Below are positions 37,586-45,610 of a stretch of DNA of 64,000 bases, one piece after another. Positions within the stretch are counted from its first letter, which is position 1; every line of letters starts with the position of its first letter. This DNA comes from Candidatus Leptofilum proximum (GTDB lineage: Bacteria; Chloroflexota; Anaerolineae; Promineifilales; Promineifilaceae). The stretch spans positions 2,418,001-2,482,000 of the forward strand of contig JADJXK010000002.1 of the NCBI GenBank assembly GCA_016710325.1, in the 5' to 3' direction. The notes below the pieces were generated by a model. That model worked only from the letters and a program-made list of their open reading frames with translations, searched no databases and was not told where the DNA came from. Made by a program: the position numbers and the translations under genes.

Positions 37586-37692
37586 ACGGTGGTCGGTGAA
37601 CGGTAAGCGGTGAACGGTGAGCAGTAAACGGTAGAGTCCACTGATAACCGATTACCGATAACCGATAACGGATTACCGGTTACCGGTTACCG
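37586..37692. repeat. CGGTGAACGGTAA / GATTACCGATAACC repeat tract
   Basis: GGTCGGTGAACGGTAAGCGG and similar units run into ATAACCGATTACCGATAACC inverse units. A related tract at 42608-42719 also uses GGTAATCCG / CACCGATTACC words. Together with the stretch to 37966 it forms a 381-bp gene-free region. Confidence 0.7.
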
Positions 37693-37714
37693 TCGTCCTA
37701 GTGCCATTGTCCCA

Positions 37715-37742
37715 TTTACCCTATCCTGGGCATCCGTATAAT
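37715..37742 (+). promoter_or_regulatory. Sigma-70-type promoter
   Basis: TTTACC at 37715-37720 and a perfect TATAAT at 37737-37742 with a 16-bp spacer. It would start a transcript near 37749 that meets a terminator hairpin about 75 nt later. Confidence 0.55.
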
Positions 37743-37748
37743 ACAAAG

Positions 37749-37823
37749 CACGCAAGGACACACAACTTTTTCTCCTTTTATCAAGAGCTCCGGGACCCCC
37801 TCCCCCGGAGCTCTCCTCTTTTT
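37749..37823 (+). ncRNA. Candidate short RNA or attenuated leader
   Basis: About 75 nt between a promoter and an intrinsic terminator. It contains TTCTCCTTTT in a probably single-stranded stretch and a C-rich apical loop (ACCCCCTCC), both complementary to ribosome-binding sites. Boundaries are inferred from the flanking signals. Confidence 0.4.
37784..37823 (+). terminator. Intrinsic terminator
   Basis: AGAGCTCCGGG (37784-37794) and CCCGGAGCTCT (37804-37814) are perfect inverse copies, followed by CCTCTTTTT. Upstream of the DUF368 gene. Confidence 0.7.
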
Positions 37824-37915
37824 AGGCAGTTTTTGCACTTTCCCCAACATCGAAACATGGATGGTAAGTCAGCAGTGGTTCAGTTGAGGGCGGCTCTCGT
37901 TGTCTGGGAGAGCTG

Positions 37916-37924
37916 TGTTATAAT
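37916..37924 (+). promoter_or_regulatory. Extended -10 promoter of the DUF368 operon
   Basis: TGTTATAAT is a full extended -10 element (TGnTATAAT) 42 bp before the DUF368 start. No good -35 at 16-18 bp is seen, which an extended -10 does not require. Confidence 0.5.
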
Positions 37925-37966
37925 TCCGTGTTTGCTTAACCAAAAACGACTATCAGAGAGAAACAT

Positions 37967-38989
37967 ATGCAGAAAACAACCATTGAGGAAACGGCCGTTT
38001 CCCCCAAAAAACAGCGCACCATCCCCGAGTACCTGGGCATCGTTGCCCGCGGCGTTTGCATGGGCGCGTCGGACATTGTGCCCGGCGTTTCCGGCGGCAC
38101 CATGGCCTTCATCCTGGGCATCTACGAAGAATTGATCGACGCCATCCGCACCCTGGGTCGCCCGCATTTTCTTGAAGCTGTTTTTAAATTTCGCATCAAA
38201 GACATTTTGCAAATTCTCAACTGGGAATTTTTGCTCGCTGTGGTGACTGGCATTTTTATTGCCATTATCACCCTTTCCCATGCGCTGGAATCCCTGCTAA
38301 TTAACCATCCTGTTTTCTTATGGAGCTTTTTCTTTGGCCTGGTGCTGGCCTCGGTGCTGGTGGTGAGCAAGCGGGTGAAACGCTGGTCGCCCTCGTTGGT
38401 GATTGTCCTGCTGATGGGGGCCGTTGCCGCTTATCTGATAGTCGGCCTCGTGCCGGTGCAAACGCCCAACGATTGGTGGTTTCTCATCGTCAGCGGGGCG
38501 GTGGCCAGCTGCGCCCTCATTTTACCGGGCATTTCCGGCGCATTTTTGCTGGTTTTGCTGGGCAAGTACCAGTATGTCCTGGGTTCGGTGAATGACTTAC
38601 GGGCGGGTGATGTGGAAGCGGCCGTTCCCCTCATTCTGGTGGCGATTGGCGCAGTGCTGGGCCTGGTTACCTTTGCCCAGATTCTGGGCTGGCTGTTTAA
38701 GCAGCACCACGATCTCACCGTCTCTCTGCTGATTGGCCTGATGGTGGGCAGTCTACGCAAAATCTGGCCGTGGAAGCTGGACATCGAGTGGCTGCAAGAT
38801 GCGGCCGGTCAGTTTGTCCTGGACGGCGAAGGACAGCGCCTGGCTATCAAGCAGGCCAACATCTGGCCCGATTTAAGCAGCAGCGAAAGCCTTCTCCAGT
38901 TTGGCATTGCGGTCGTTTTGATGCTGGCTGGCATCGGTGCTATTCTTCTTTTAGATCGCGTGGCAGCACGCCTGGAAACCAGCGAGTAA
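37967..38989 (+). CDS. DUF368 family polyprenyl-phosphate transporter-like membrane protein
   Basis: 340 residues with about nine hydrophobic helices. The N-terminal motif ARGVCMGASDIVPGVSGGTMAFILGIYE (about residues 27-54) is the DUF368 signature, and a related inverted repeat CALILPGISGAFLLVLLGKY lies at about 180-200. Members of this family have been shown to return undecaprenyl phosphate to the inner leaflet for wall synthesis. A ribosome-binding site AGAGAGAAAC precedes the ATG. A DedA-family gene follows after 26 bp, the second known family with that role. Confidence 0.93.
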   Translation: MQKTTIEETAVSPKKQRTIPEYLGIVARGVCMGASDIVPGVSGGTMAFILGIYEELIDAIRTLGRPHFLEAVFKFRIKDILQILNWEFLLAVVTGIFIAIITLSHALESLLINHPVFLWSFFFGLVLASVLVVSKRVKRWSPSLVIVLLMGAVAAYLIVGLVPVQTPNDWWFLIVSGAVASCALILPGISGAFLLVLLGKYQYVLGSVNDLRAGDVEAAVPLILVAIGAVLGLVTFAQILGWLFKQHHDLTVSLLIGLMVGSLRKIWPWKLDIEWLQDAAGQFVLDGEGQRLAIKQANIWPDLSSSESLLQFGIAVVLMLAGIGAILLLDRVAARLETSE

Positions 38990-39015
38990 CGCCCGGCGGC
39001 AAAGTTAAGGAAGCT

Positions 39016-39690
39016 ATGGATTTTCTAAAAAGCATCGTCGATTTGTTTCTCCATCTGGATGACTATTTAAGCGTGGCCATTCAAACGTATGGCATTTGGA
39101 CGTATGGCCTGCTGTTTGTGGTTATTTTTATCGAGACCGGGCTGGTGATAACACCGTTTCTGCCAGGTGATTCGCTTCTGTTTGCGGCAGGGACGTTTGC
39201 CGCGCTGGGTTCGTTAAACGTTTATCTGTTGTGGGGTCTGTTGGTAGTAGCGGCCGTTTTAGGCGATACCGTCAACTACTGGATTGGTCACAAGCTGGGG
39301 CTGGCCATTTTTGACACGCAAAATCGCTTCTTGAAACAGGTGTTGAAGAAAGAATACCTGGCAAAAACGGAAGCGTTTTACGCCAAACACGGTGGCAAAA
39401 CCATTGTCCTGGCCCGCTTTGTACCCATTGTGCGCACCTTTGCTCCTTTTGTCGCTGGCGTGGGTACGATGGAATACGGCCGTTTCATCTCCTACAACGT
39501 CATCGGCGGCTTTTTGTGGGTAACCCTGTTCCTGTTCATGGGCAACTTCTTCGGCAACATTCCCTTTGTCAAAGCCAACTTCGAACTGGTTATCATCGGC
39601 ATCATCCTGGTTTCCGTTGTGCCCATGTTTATTGAGTTTCTAAAAGCGCGCGGCGAAAAGAAAGCCCAAGCAGCTGGCCCCATGCTTTAG
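39016..39690 (+). CDS. DedA family membrane protein
   Basis: 224 residues from ATG at 39016 with AAGGAAG upstream; sequence upstream in frame lies inside the DUF368 gene and is not part of it. Family marks: FLPGDSLLFAAG (about 48-59), GDTVNYWIGHKLG (about 86-98) and RFVPIVRTFAPFVAGVGTM (about 134-152) on re-entrant loops, with four to five membrane helices. DedA proteins are linked to undecaprenyl-phosphate recycling and membrane-potential maintenance. Lies between DUF368 and a HAD hydrolase in a five-gene run. Confidence 0.95.
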   Translation: MDFLKSIVDLFLHLDDYLSVAIQTYGIWTYGLLFVVIFIETGLVITPFLPGDSLLFAAGTFAALGSLNVYLLWGLLVVAAVLGDTVNYWIGHKLGLAIFDTQNRFLKQVLKKEYLAKTEAFYAKHGGKTIVLARFVPIVRTFAPFVAGVGTMEYGRFISYNVIGGFLWVTLFLFMGNFFGNIPFVKANFELVIIGIILVSVVPMFIEFLKARGEKKAQAAGPML

Positions 39691-39711
39691 TACGCTGAAT
39701 GAAGGGAAAAG

Positions 39712-40464
39712 ATGGCTCGGATTCGTGCAGTTCTGTTTGATATGGACGACACCCTGATCGATTGGTCAGGCGCGCAAGGTGATATTACTGCCATTGAAAC
39801 CCGCCACCTGCGCAACGTCTACAACTACCTCACCGGGCAAAATCACCAGCTGCCACCCTTCCCCGACTTTTTTGAACAGTTTCGCACCACCATGTTTGCC
39901 GTCTGGGCTGAAGCCAAGAAGGAGTGGACCGGTGTTTCCTTCTCCGGGGTGCTGCAAACCTTATTTGACTGCTATGGCCTAAATGCCGACCAGATCGACA
40001 TGGAAGCCGTTCTCCAGGCCTATGACTGGGGCGTAGTGCCCGGCGTGGTGCCCTTTGACGACACGATCAGCGTGCTGGCCCAACTCAAAAACGAGGGCTA
40101 CAAAACGGGCCTCATCACCAACTCCATGCAGCCCATCTGGATGCGCGAAATTGAACTGAGCGCCTTTGGCCTGCTAGACTACCTGGACACCCGGCTCACC
40201 TCCGGTGATGTCGGCTATATGAAACCGCATCCGGTTATCTACCGGCGAGCGCTGGAACTGCTGGGTGTTGCGCCGGAAGCGGCCGTTTTCGTCGGTGATC
40301 GACCAGAAAACGACATTGCCGGGGCCAACGAAGTGGGCCTGACCAGCGTGTTAATCTCCCCACCCCACCTCAACCGCGATCTCAATGGTGTAGAACCAAA
40401 CTTTACCATCTCCAAACTAGAAGAACTGCTGCCCATTCTGGCACAGTTAGAAGGTGAATCATGA
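39712..40464 (+). CDS. HAD-family hydrolase
   Basis: 250 residues. Motif I FDMDDTLID (nucleophile and acid/base Asp, about 9-17), motif II Thr/Ser in LITNSMQ, motif III Lys in GYMKPHP, motif IV FVGDRPENDIAG. The cap domain inserted between motifs I and II (about 20-110) is helical, as in phosphatases acting on small phosphorylated metabolites. AAGGGAAAAG precedes the ATG. Its stop overlaps the SEC-C gene start by ATGA. The substrate is unknown. Confidence 0.93.
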   Translation: MARIRAVLFDMDDTLIDWSGAQGDITAIETRHLRNVYNYLTGQNHQLPPFPDFFEQFRTTMFAVWAEAKKEWTGVSFSGVLQTLFDCYGLNADQIDMEAVLQAYDWGVVPGVVPFDDTISVLAQLKNEGYKTGLITNSMQPIWMREIELSAFGLLDYLDTRLTSGDVGYMKPHPVIYRRALELLGVAPEAAVFVGDRPENDIAGANEVGLTSVLISPPHLNRDLNGVEPNFTISKLEELLPILAQLEGES

Positions 40465-41282
40465 GCAAACCAGGACGCAATGACCTCTGCTACTGCGGCA
40501 GCGGCCTCAAGTATAAAAAATGCCACATGCAGGAAGACCAGGCTAAAGAAAAAGAGCGCAGCCTCATCGAACGGGCGGGCAACTTCATCCGGCGTGACCT
40601 GCTCAAGTTCGCCCGCGACGAGCGTTTTGCCGAGGAGTTTGCCAAAACTCTCCCGTTTTACTGGGATGGCTACTACGACCCTGCCAACGCCGAGCAGATG
40701 AGCCAGCCTGAGGCCCTGCGCTTCTTTGACTGGTTTCTCTTTGACCACGAGCTGCCCGACGGCAAGCGCCTCATCGAGCTGTATGCCGAGGAGCGCATGG
40801 AAGATTTATCCACCCACCAGCAAAAAATCGCGGCCGATTGGGTGAACGTGGGCGCAAGCAGCCTGTACGAACTCACTGCCTACGAAGGCCAGACCTTACA
40901 TCTGCGTGATTACTTCACCGGCGAGGCATTTGAGGTGTACGAAGCGGGTGGGCGCGGCAATGTAGAGCTGGGTGAATTGATCATCACCCGCCTGGTGCCG
41001 GTGTCTGACCGCATCGAACTCAGCACCACCGCCGCCTACCTTCCCGCCGAAGAAATCACCGACGTCAAGGCCAAAATTGAAGCGGCCAGGGAAGCTTACC
41101 TGGCCGAACATCCAGACGCCAACCACACCGAGTTTATGCGCAAGCACAGCCATTTGCTGGTGCACCACGCCCTGCAAGAAGCTAAAAAACAGGGCCGTCC
41201 TCCCATTGCTCGCCTGGACACCAACCGCCCCGACACCAAAACGCAAAAAATGGCCCGCGGCATGGCCCGCTTCAAACGATGA
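40461..41282 (+). CDS. SEC-C motif protein
   Basis: 273 residues. The N-terminus GRNDLCYCGSGLKYKKCH is a SEC-C zinc motif (CxC...x8...CH), as at the end of SecA and in many otherwise uncharacterised proteins. The rest has no recognised domain: a helical part (about 30-130) and a beta-rich part (about 135-215). The C-terminus is basic and may bind nucleic acid (TKTQKMARGMARFKR). Coupled by ATGA overlaps to the HAD gene before and aroA after. Confidence 0.88.
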   Translation: MSKPGRNDLCYCGSGLKYKKCHMQEDQAKEKERSLIERAGNFIRRDLLKFARDERFAEEFAKTLPFYWDGYYDPANAEQMSQPEALRFFDWFLFDHELPDGKRLIELYAEERMEDLSTHQQKIAADWVNVGASSLYELTAYEGQTLHLRDYFTGEAFEVYEAGGRGNVELGELIITRLVPVSDRIELSTTAAYLPAEEITDVKAKIEAAREAYLAEHPDANHTEFMRKHSHLLVHHALQEAKKQGRPPIARLDTNRPDTKTQKMARGMARFKR

Positions 41283-42607
41283 GTAAGCAGCTGTTGGTTC
41301 GCCCCCAAAAAACGCCGCTGCAAGGTGTCGTGTCCGTCCCCGGCGACAAGTCGATCAGTCACCGGGCAGTGATGCTGGCCTCCCTGGCGGAGGGCACCAG
41401 CCACATTCGCCGCTGGCTGCCCGCTGGCGACACGCTGGCCACGCTGGCCATCGTGCAAAGCCTGGGTGTGCACATTGAAATCGACAAGCGCTCAGACACG
41501 GCCTGGGATTTGACGATTGAGGGGAGCGGCTTGCACGGCTGGCAGGCACCAGCACAGCCGCTGGACTGCCGCAATGCGGGTACGGGGATGCGCCTGCTGG
41601 CCGGGCTGCTGACGGGCCAAAACTTCCCCAGCGTGCTGGACGGCAGCGAGCAGCTGCGCAAACGCCCCATGCGCCGCATCACCGACCCGCTGCGTGAGAT
41701 GGGCGCAAACATTGTGGCCGAAAACGGCCGTGCCCCCCTCACCATTTCCCCCAGTCCACTGCACGGCATTAAATACCGTATGAACGTGGCCAGCGCCCAG
41801 GTGAAAAGCGCCATCCTTCTGGCTGGGCTGTACGCCAAGGGCGAAACACGTGTCTACCAGCCCGGCCCGGCCCGCGACCACACAGAGCGCATGCTGCAAG
41901 CGATGGGTGTGCCCATCCGCGTTGAGGGCAATTGGGTGATTTTGCCGGAAGCGCCTGAAGGAGGGTGGCAGTTACGGCCGTTAGACCTCACCGTACCCGC
42001 CGATCCATCCTCCGCTGCTTTTCCCCTGGTGGCGGCAGCCATCGTGCCCCACTCGCAAATCACCATCGCTGGCGTGGGGCTCAACGAAACCCGCACCGGC
42101 ATCCTGGACATGCTGCAGGCGATGGGCGCCAGCCTGAGCGTACACAACGACCACCTCAGCGGCGGCGAGCGGCTGGGCGACCTCACCGTCTCGTTTAGCG
42201 AGCTGCACAGCACCAAGGTGAGTGGCGACACGGTGGTGCGCGGCATCGACGAGCTGCCCATTTGGGCCGTGGCCGCCACCCAGGCCGCGGGCGTCAGCCA
42301 GGTGCATGATGCCGCGGAACTGCGCGTGAAGGAAGTGGACCGCATCTCCGTGCTGGCTGGCGAGCTGCGCAAATTGGGCGTAGAGATGATGGAAAGCGCC
42401 AACGGCTTCGCGGTGGGCGGGCCGATGCGGCTGTACGGCGGCGAGGTAAACAGCCACGACGACCACCGGCTGGGCATGACGCTGGCCGTAGCCGGGCTCA
42501 TCACCCACGGCCCCACCCTGGTCCACGACGCGGGCTGCATCGCCGACAGCTTTCCCGGCTTTGTGGAAATGATGCAGGCCCTCGGCGCGAATATGGAATG
42601 GATTTGA
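41279..42607 (+). CDS. aroA: 3-phosphoshikimate 1-carboxyvinyltransferase (EPSP synthase)
   Basis: 442 residues, typical length. Joins phosphoenolpyruvate to shikimate 3-phosphate in the chorismate pathway. Signatures: VPGDKSISHRAVMLASLAEG (about 20-39), LDCRNAGTGMRLLAG (PEP-site region), the domain-hinge AQVKSAILLAGLYA, and DHRLGMTLAVAG near the C-terminus with the catalytic Arg/Lys pocket (RVKEVDRI). Translationally coupled to the SEC-C gene by ATGA. aroE follows after a repeat tract. Confidence 0.97.
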   Translation: MSKQLLVRPQKTPLQGVVSVPGDKSISHRAVMLASLAEGTSHIRRWLPAGDTLATLAIVQSLGVHIEIDKRSDTAWDLTIEGSGLHGWQAPAQPLDCRNAGTGMRLLAGLLTGQNFPSVLDGSEQLRKRPMRRITDPLREMGANIVAENGRAPLTISPSPLHGIKYRMNVASAQVKSAILLAGLYAKGETRVYQPGPARDHTERMLQAMGVPIRVEGNWVILPEAPEGGWQLRPLDLTVPADPSSAAFPLVAAAIVPHSQITIAGVGLNETRTGILDMLQAMGASLSVHNDHLSGGERLGDLTVSFSELHSTKVSGDTVVRGIDELPIWAVAATQAAGVSQVHDAAELRVKEVDRISVLAGELRKLGVEMMESANGFAVGGPMRLYGGEVNSHDDHRLGMTLAVAGLITHGPTLVHDAGCIADSFPGFVEMMQALGANMEWI

Positions 42608-42719
42608 TCGGTAATCCGTTGTCGGTAATCCGTAATCCTTTATCGATATTCGGTAATCCGTTCACTGACCACCGTTCACCGACCACCGATTACCGACCAC
42701 CGACCACCGACCACCGAAA
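42608..42719. repeat. GGTAATCCG / CACCGATTACC repeat tract
   Basis: Tandem GTAATCCGTTGTCGGTAATC units are followed by CACCGTTCACCGACCACCGA units, running directly into the aroE start codon. No ribosome-binding site is recognisable for aroE because the tract occupies that position. Confidence 0.7.
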
Positions 42720-43583
42720 ATGACTCTCATCAACGGCAAGACTCAACTGATTGGCCTCATGGGCTGGCCGGTGTCGCACAGCTTTAGCCCGGCGATGCAC
42801 AATGCCGCTGCGCAGGCACTGGGGCTGAACTGGGCCTACGTTCCCCTGCCCGTACGGCCAGAAGAGGTGGCAACGGCCGTACCCGCCCTCCCCGCCCTCG
42901 GCTTTCGCGGGGTCAACGTCACCGTGCCGCACAAACAGGCCGTCATGCCTTTGCTAGACGAGATTGAGCCAGGGGCGCAGGTGATTGGCGCGGTGAACAC
43001 GATTGTGGTGGGCGAAGACGGCCGTCTCACCGGGCACAACACAGACTGGTCTGGCTTTTTGGCCGATTTACAGGCCCACGACATTACCGTGGCCAACCGG
43101 GACTGCCTGCTGCTGGGCGCGGGCGGTTCGGCCCGGGCCGTCGCTTATGGATTGGCCAAATCGGGCGCGCGGGTGCATCTGCTGGCGCGGCACATTGAAC
43201 AGGCCGAAGCCGTGCTGGCCGATTTGCGCGGGCAGCTGCCGGAGGCCCAGCTCACCAGCCATGCCCTCAGCGAGCTGCGGCAGGTGGTAGCCCAGCGCCC
43301 GGCCCCGCTCCTCATCAACTGCACGCCGCTGGGCATGACGCCCCACGAAGCCAGCTCCCCCTGGCCCGACGACCTGCCTATCCCACCCGACGCCACCGTG
43401 TACGACCTGGTCTACAATCCACGCCATACCCGGTTGATGCAGCAGGCAGAAACGGCAGGCGGCCGCGCCCACAACGGATTGGGGATGTTGGTGCACCAGG
43501 GCGCCCAGGCTTTTGCCCTATGGACCGGTCAGCAGCCGGATACGGCCGTCATGGCCACCGCTATCCAGCAGCTCAACTTGTAA
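42720..43583 (+). CDS. aroE: Shikimate dehydrogenase
   Basis: 287 residues. Reduces 3-dehydroshikimate with NADPH. Substrate domain: GWPVSHSFSPAMHNAA (about 13-28), NVTVPHKQAVMPL with the catalytic Lys, and NTDWSGF with the Asp. The dinucleotide domain has GAGGSARAVAYGLA (about 129-142). The C-terminal GLGMLVHQGAQAF is also conserved. The ATG at 42720 abuts the upstream repeat tract with no Shine-Dalgarno sequence, so expression may rely on read-through from aroA or leaderless-like initiation. Confidence 0.96.
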   Translation: MTLINGKTQLIGLMGWPVSHSFSPAMHNAAAQALGLNWAYVPLPVRPEEVATAVPALPALGFRGVNVTVPHKQAVMPLLDEIEPGAQVIGAVNTIVVGEDGRLTGHNTDWSGFLADLQAHDITVANRDCLLLGAGGSARAVAYGLAKSGARVHLLARHIEQAEAVLADLRGQLPEAQLTSHALSELRQVVAQRPAPLLINCTPLGMTPHEASSPWPDDLPIPPDATVYDLVYNPRHTRLMQQAETAGGRAHNGLGMLVHQGAQAFALWTGQQPDTAVMATAIQQLNL

Positions 43584-43596
43584 AAAGGAAAAATCG

Positions 43597-44373
43597 ATGC
43601 GGTTTAAACGTGTATGGGTGATAACGGCCGTTCTGGCCGCTGCCCTGATGAGCCTCACAACCTTACTGCGTCCCCTACAAACCGTTCACTCTGCCCCAGA
43701 AGCCACCACCATTCTCTACAACAGCAGCCTGGGCACCACGCCAGACCAGCAAAACTTTAGCTACGTGGCGCTTAATCCGCAGCCACCTTTTACCGTGCAG
43801 GCCAGCCAGGCCTACAGTGCGCCCGTAACGGTGCTAAATTCTCTCAACCAGCTTGCAGATTACGCGGGCTACACCGTTAACCCCTCAGCCATGCCCACAC
43901 TGAACCGCGCCGCCGGATTCCGGCTCAGCCTGCATTTGCGCGTCATTGCCGAGAGCCACAGCAATAACAACCGTGCCGGGTTCAACGTGATTTTGCTCAG
44001 CGAGAATTTGTACGGTGTGGAGCTGGCCTTTTGGGAAGACGAGATTTGGGTACAGGAAGGCAACGGCGCGCAGCTGTTCACCCACGCCGAAGGGATGGCC
44101 TATGACACCACCGCGGCGTTAACCCACTACGAACTCACCATGACAGGCCAGACGTACATGCTGGCCGCAAATGGGGTGCCGCTGCTCAGCGGCCCGCTGC
44201 GGCAGTACACGGAGTGGGTGCCGACCCTCCCTGTAGATCCTTACGAAGTGCCTAACCAGCTCTTTTTGGGCGATGATACTACGGCGGCAGGAGCGGAGGT
44301 GTGGTTGGGCGATGTGAGCATTACTATCAATAACTTCACAATTTTCCTGCCGTTTATCAGCAACGAACCGTAG
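43597..44373 (+). CDS. Secreted hypothetical protein with LPF-type C-terminal tail
   Basis: 258 residues from ATG at 43597, with AAAAGGAAAAA upstream. A signal peptide (about 1-34) ends near VHSAPE. The body is beta-rich and Ser/Asn/Tyr-rich, with strands like HLRVIAESHSNNNRAGFNVI (about 110-130), resembling laminin-G or concanavalin-like lectin domains. It ends TIFLPFISNEP; many secreted Chloroflexota proteins end in a comparable hydrophobic LPL/LPF tail, from memory of the phylum. Function unknown. 13 bp after aroE but probably unrelated to it. Confidence 0.8.
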   Translation: MRFKRVWVITAVLAAALMSLTTLLRPLQTVHSAPEATTILYNSSLGTTPDQQNFSYVALNPQPPFTVQASQAYSAPVTVLNSLNQLADYAGYTVNPSAMPTLNRAAGFRLSLHLRVIAESHSNNNRAGFNVILLSENLYGVELAFWEDEIWVQEGNGAQLFTHAEGMAYDTTAALTHYELTMTGQTYMLAANGVPLLSGPLRQYTEWVPTLPVDPYEVPNQLFLGDDTTAAGAEVWLGDVSITINNFTIFLPFISNEP

Positions 44374-44428
44374 CTAGTGTTTTGCTCCTGGGCCACAATA
44401 ACCTGGTAAGGATTTATGGAGCAAAACA

Positions 44429-45259
44429 TTACGAAACCGTACGCAGGTGCCACTGGCCGCGCGTGGCATACGCCACATCCCGGGCCAGCGCCAGCGGCGT
44501 GCCATACCGGTCCTCCGGGCTTTTGGCCAACGCCCGGCCAATGATCTCGTCCCACATGGTGGGCAGTTCGGGGATGACGCTGCGCACGCTGGGGATAGGC
44601 GCATGCACGTGGGCCGAAGCGGTGCGCGACGGCGTCTTTTGGCGGAAGGGATGCCGCCCGGTGAGAATGAGGTACAGAATTACACCAAGCGAGTAGACAT
44701 CGGAACGGCCGTCTATCTGCTGCCGCTGTGCCTGTTCCGGGCTCATGTATTCCGGCGTGCCCACAAGCAGCGCGCCCGTCATGCCCGTTTTGCGGCTGGT
44801 AAACTTGGCCAGGCCAAAATCCGTCAGAAAGGCATCATACGACTGGTTGAACAAGATGTTCGACGGCTTGACGTCCCGATGCACAATGCCCAATGAGTGG
44901 GCTTCATCCAGCCCTTCGGCCACCCGCCCCATCAGGTCACACAGCTCCTGGCGGTTGAGGCCGCGCCGCTTCAGACGGCGTTCCAGCGAGCCGTTAGGCA
45001 TATAACGCATGACAATGTACGGCTGAATGCCGTGCAGACCAAAATCGTAAATGGGCACAATTGTGGGGTGTTCCAAAGAGGCAATGGCTTCGGCCTCCTG
45101 GTAAAAAAAGTTGAGGAAAAGGGAGTCTTGCGTCAGCTCGTAGGCCAGCACTTTAATGGCCACTTCGCGCTTGATAAACGGATCACGCGCCAAATAGACG
45201 GACGCCATTTCGCCATTGCCCAGCTCCTCAACGATTTCATACCGGCCTATTTTAGCCAT
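44429..45259 (-). CDS. Soluble Ser/Thr protein kinase
   Basis: 276 residues, a bare kinase domain of the bacterial Hanks type. ATP loop GNGEMASVYLA (about 12-22), Lys in REVAIKVL (about 35), HRDVKPSNILF catalytic loop (about 127-137), DFGLAKF, activation segment Thr, and GTPEYMSPEQ (about 165-174). No membrane anchor or sensor domain. It is divergent from the kinase-phosphatase fusion at 45.6 kb, suggesting shared control. FHA protein at 20.7 kb is a possible reader of its phosphothreonines. Confidence 0.95.
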   Translation of the reverse strand: MAKIGRYEIVEELGNGEMASVYLARDPFIKREVAIKVLAYELTQDSLFLNFFYQEAEAIASLEHPTIVPIYDFGLHGIQPYIVMRYMPNGSLERRLKRRGLNRQELCDLMGRVAEGLDEAHSLGIVHRDVKPSNILFNQSYDAFLTDFGLAKFTSRKTGMTGALLVGTPEYMSPEQAQRQQIDGRSDVYSLGVILYLILTGRHPFRQKTPSRTASAHVHAPIPSVRSVIPELPTMWDEIIGRALAKSPEDRYGTPLALARDVAYATRGQWHLRTVS

Positions 45260-45610
45260 GGTCTATCCTCTGACCGAACCAACAATTGCATGCTACCAAA
45301 TCCAGACAAAGCAGTGATATAGGATATTCTTCTACGCCAGCAGGGGCGCAGCCTCACCAATCACTTTCTCATGTAACCACCCGATTTTCTGCGAGCTGGA
45401 TGAGCCTGCCACCTTTTTACCAGGCAATTTTAGCCACAGCCAGATACACTTTAACATACAACGTAAACTTAGTTGTGCAAAATAGTTGCTCAGCAGCAAC
45501 TCAAAGACAATCTTTTTGTTGCATAGTACAATAAGCTAAGCGCATGGTCTTTTTTTCTTTGTTACAATGCACAATGTGCTCCTGTTCTGTGAATATCTTT
45601 TGTCGCTTGC
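45260..45610. other. 351-bp spacer between divergent kinases
   Basis: Holds an inverted repeat AGTTGCT/AGCAACT at 45484-45501 and an AT-rich stretch with TACAAT near 45562. No strong promoter pair and no gene recognised. This shared upstream region may coordinate both kinase genes. Confidence 0.5.

Noticed and set aside
38770..39015. An N-terminal extension of the DedA protein
   Set aside because: It lies inside the DUF368 reading frame in another phase; MDFLKSIVDLF at 39016 has AAGGAAG upstream and the normal family start.
37586..42719. The GGTAATC/CACCGATTACC tracts as CRISPR arrays
   Set aside because: Units are 6-10 bp, directly adjacent, and followed by inverse copies; there are no 25-40 bp identical repeats with unique spacers and no cas genes.
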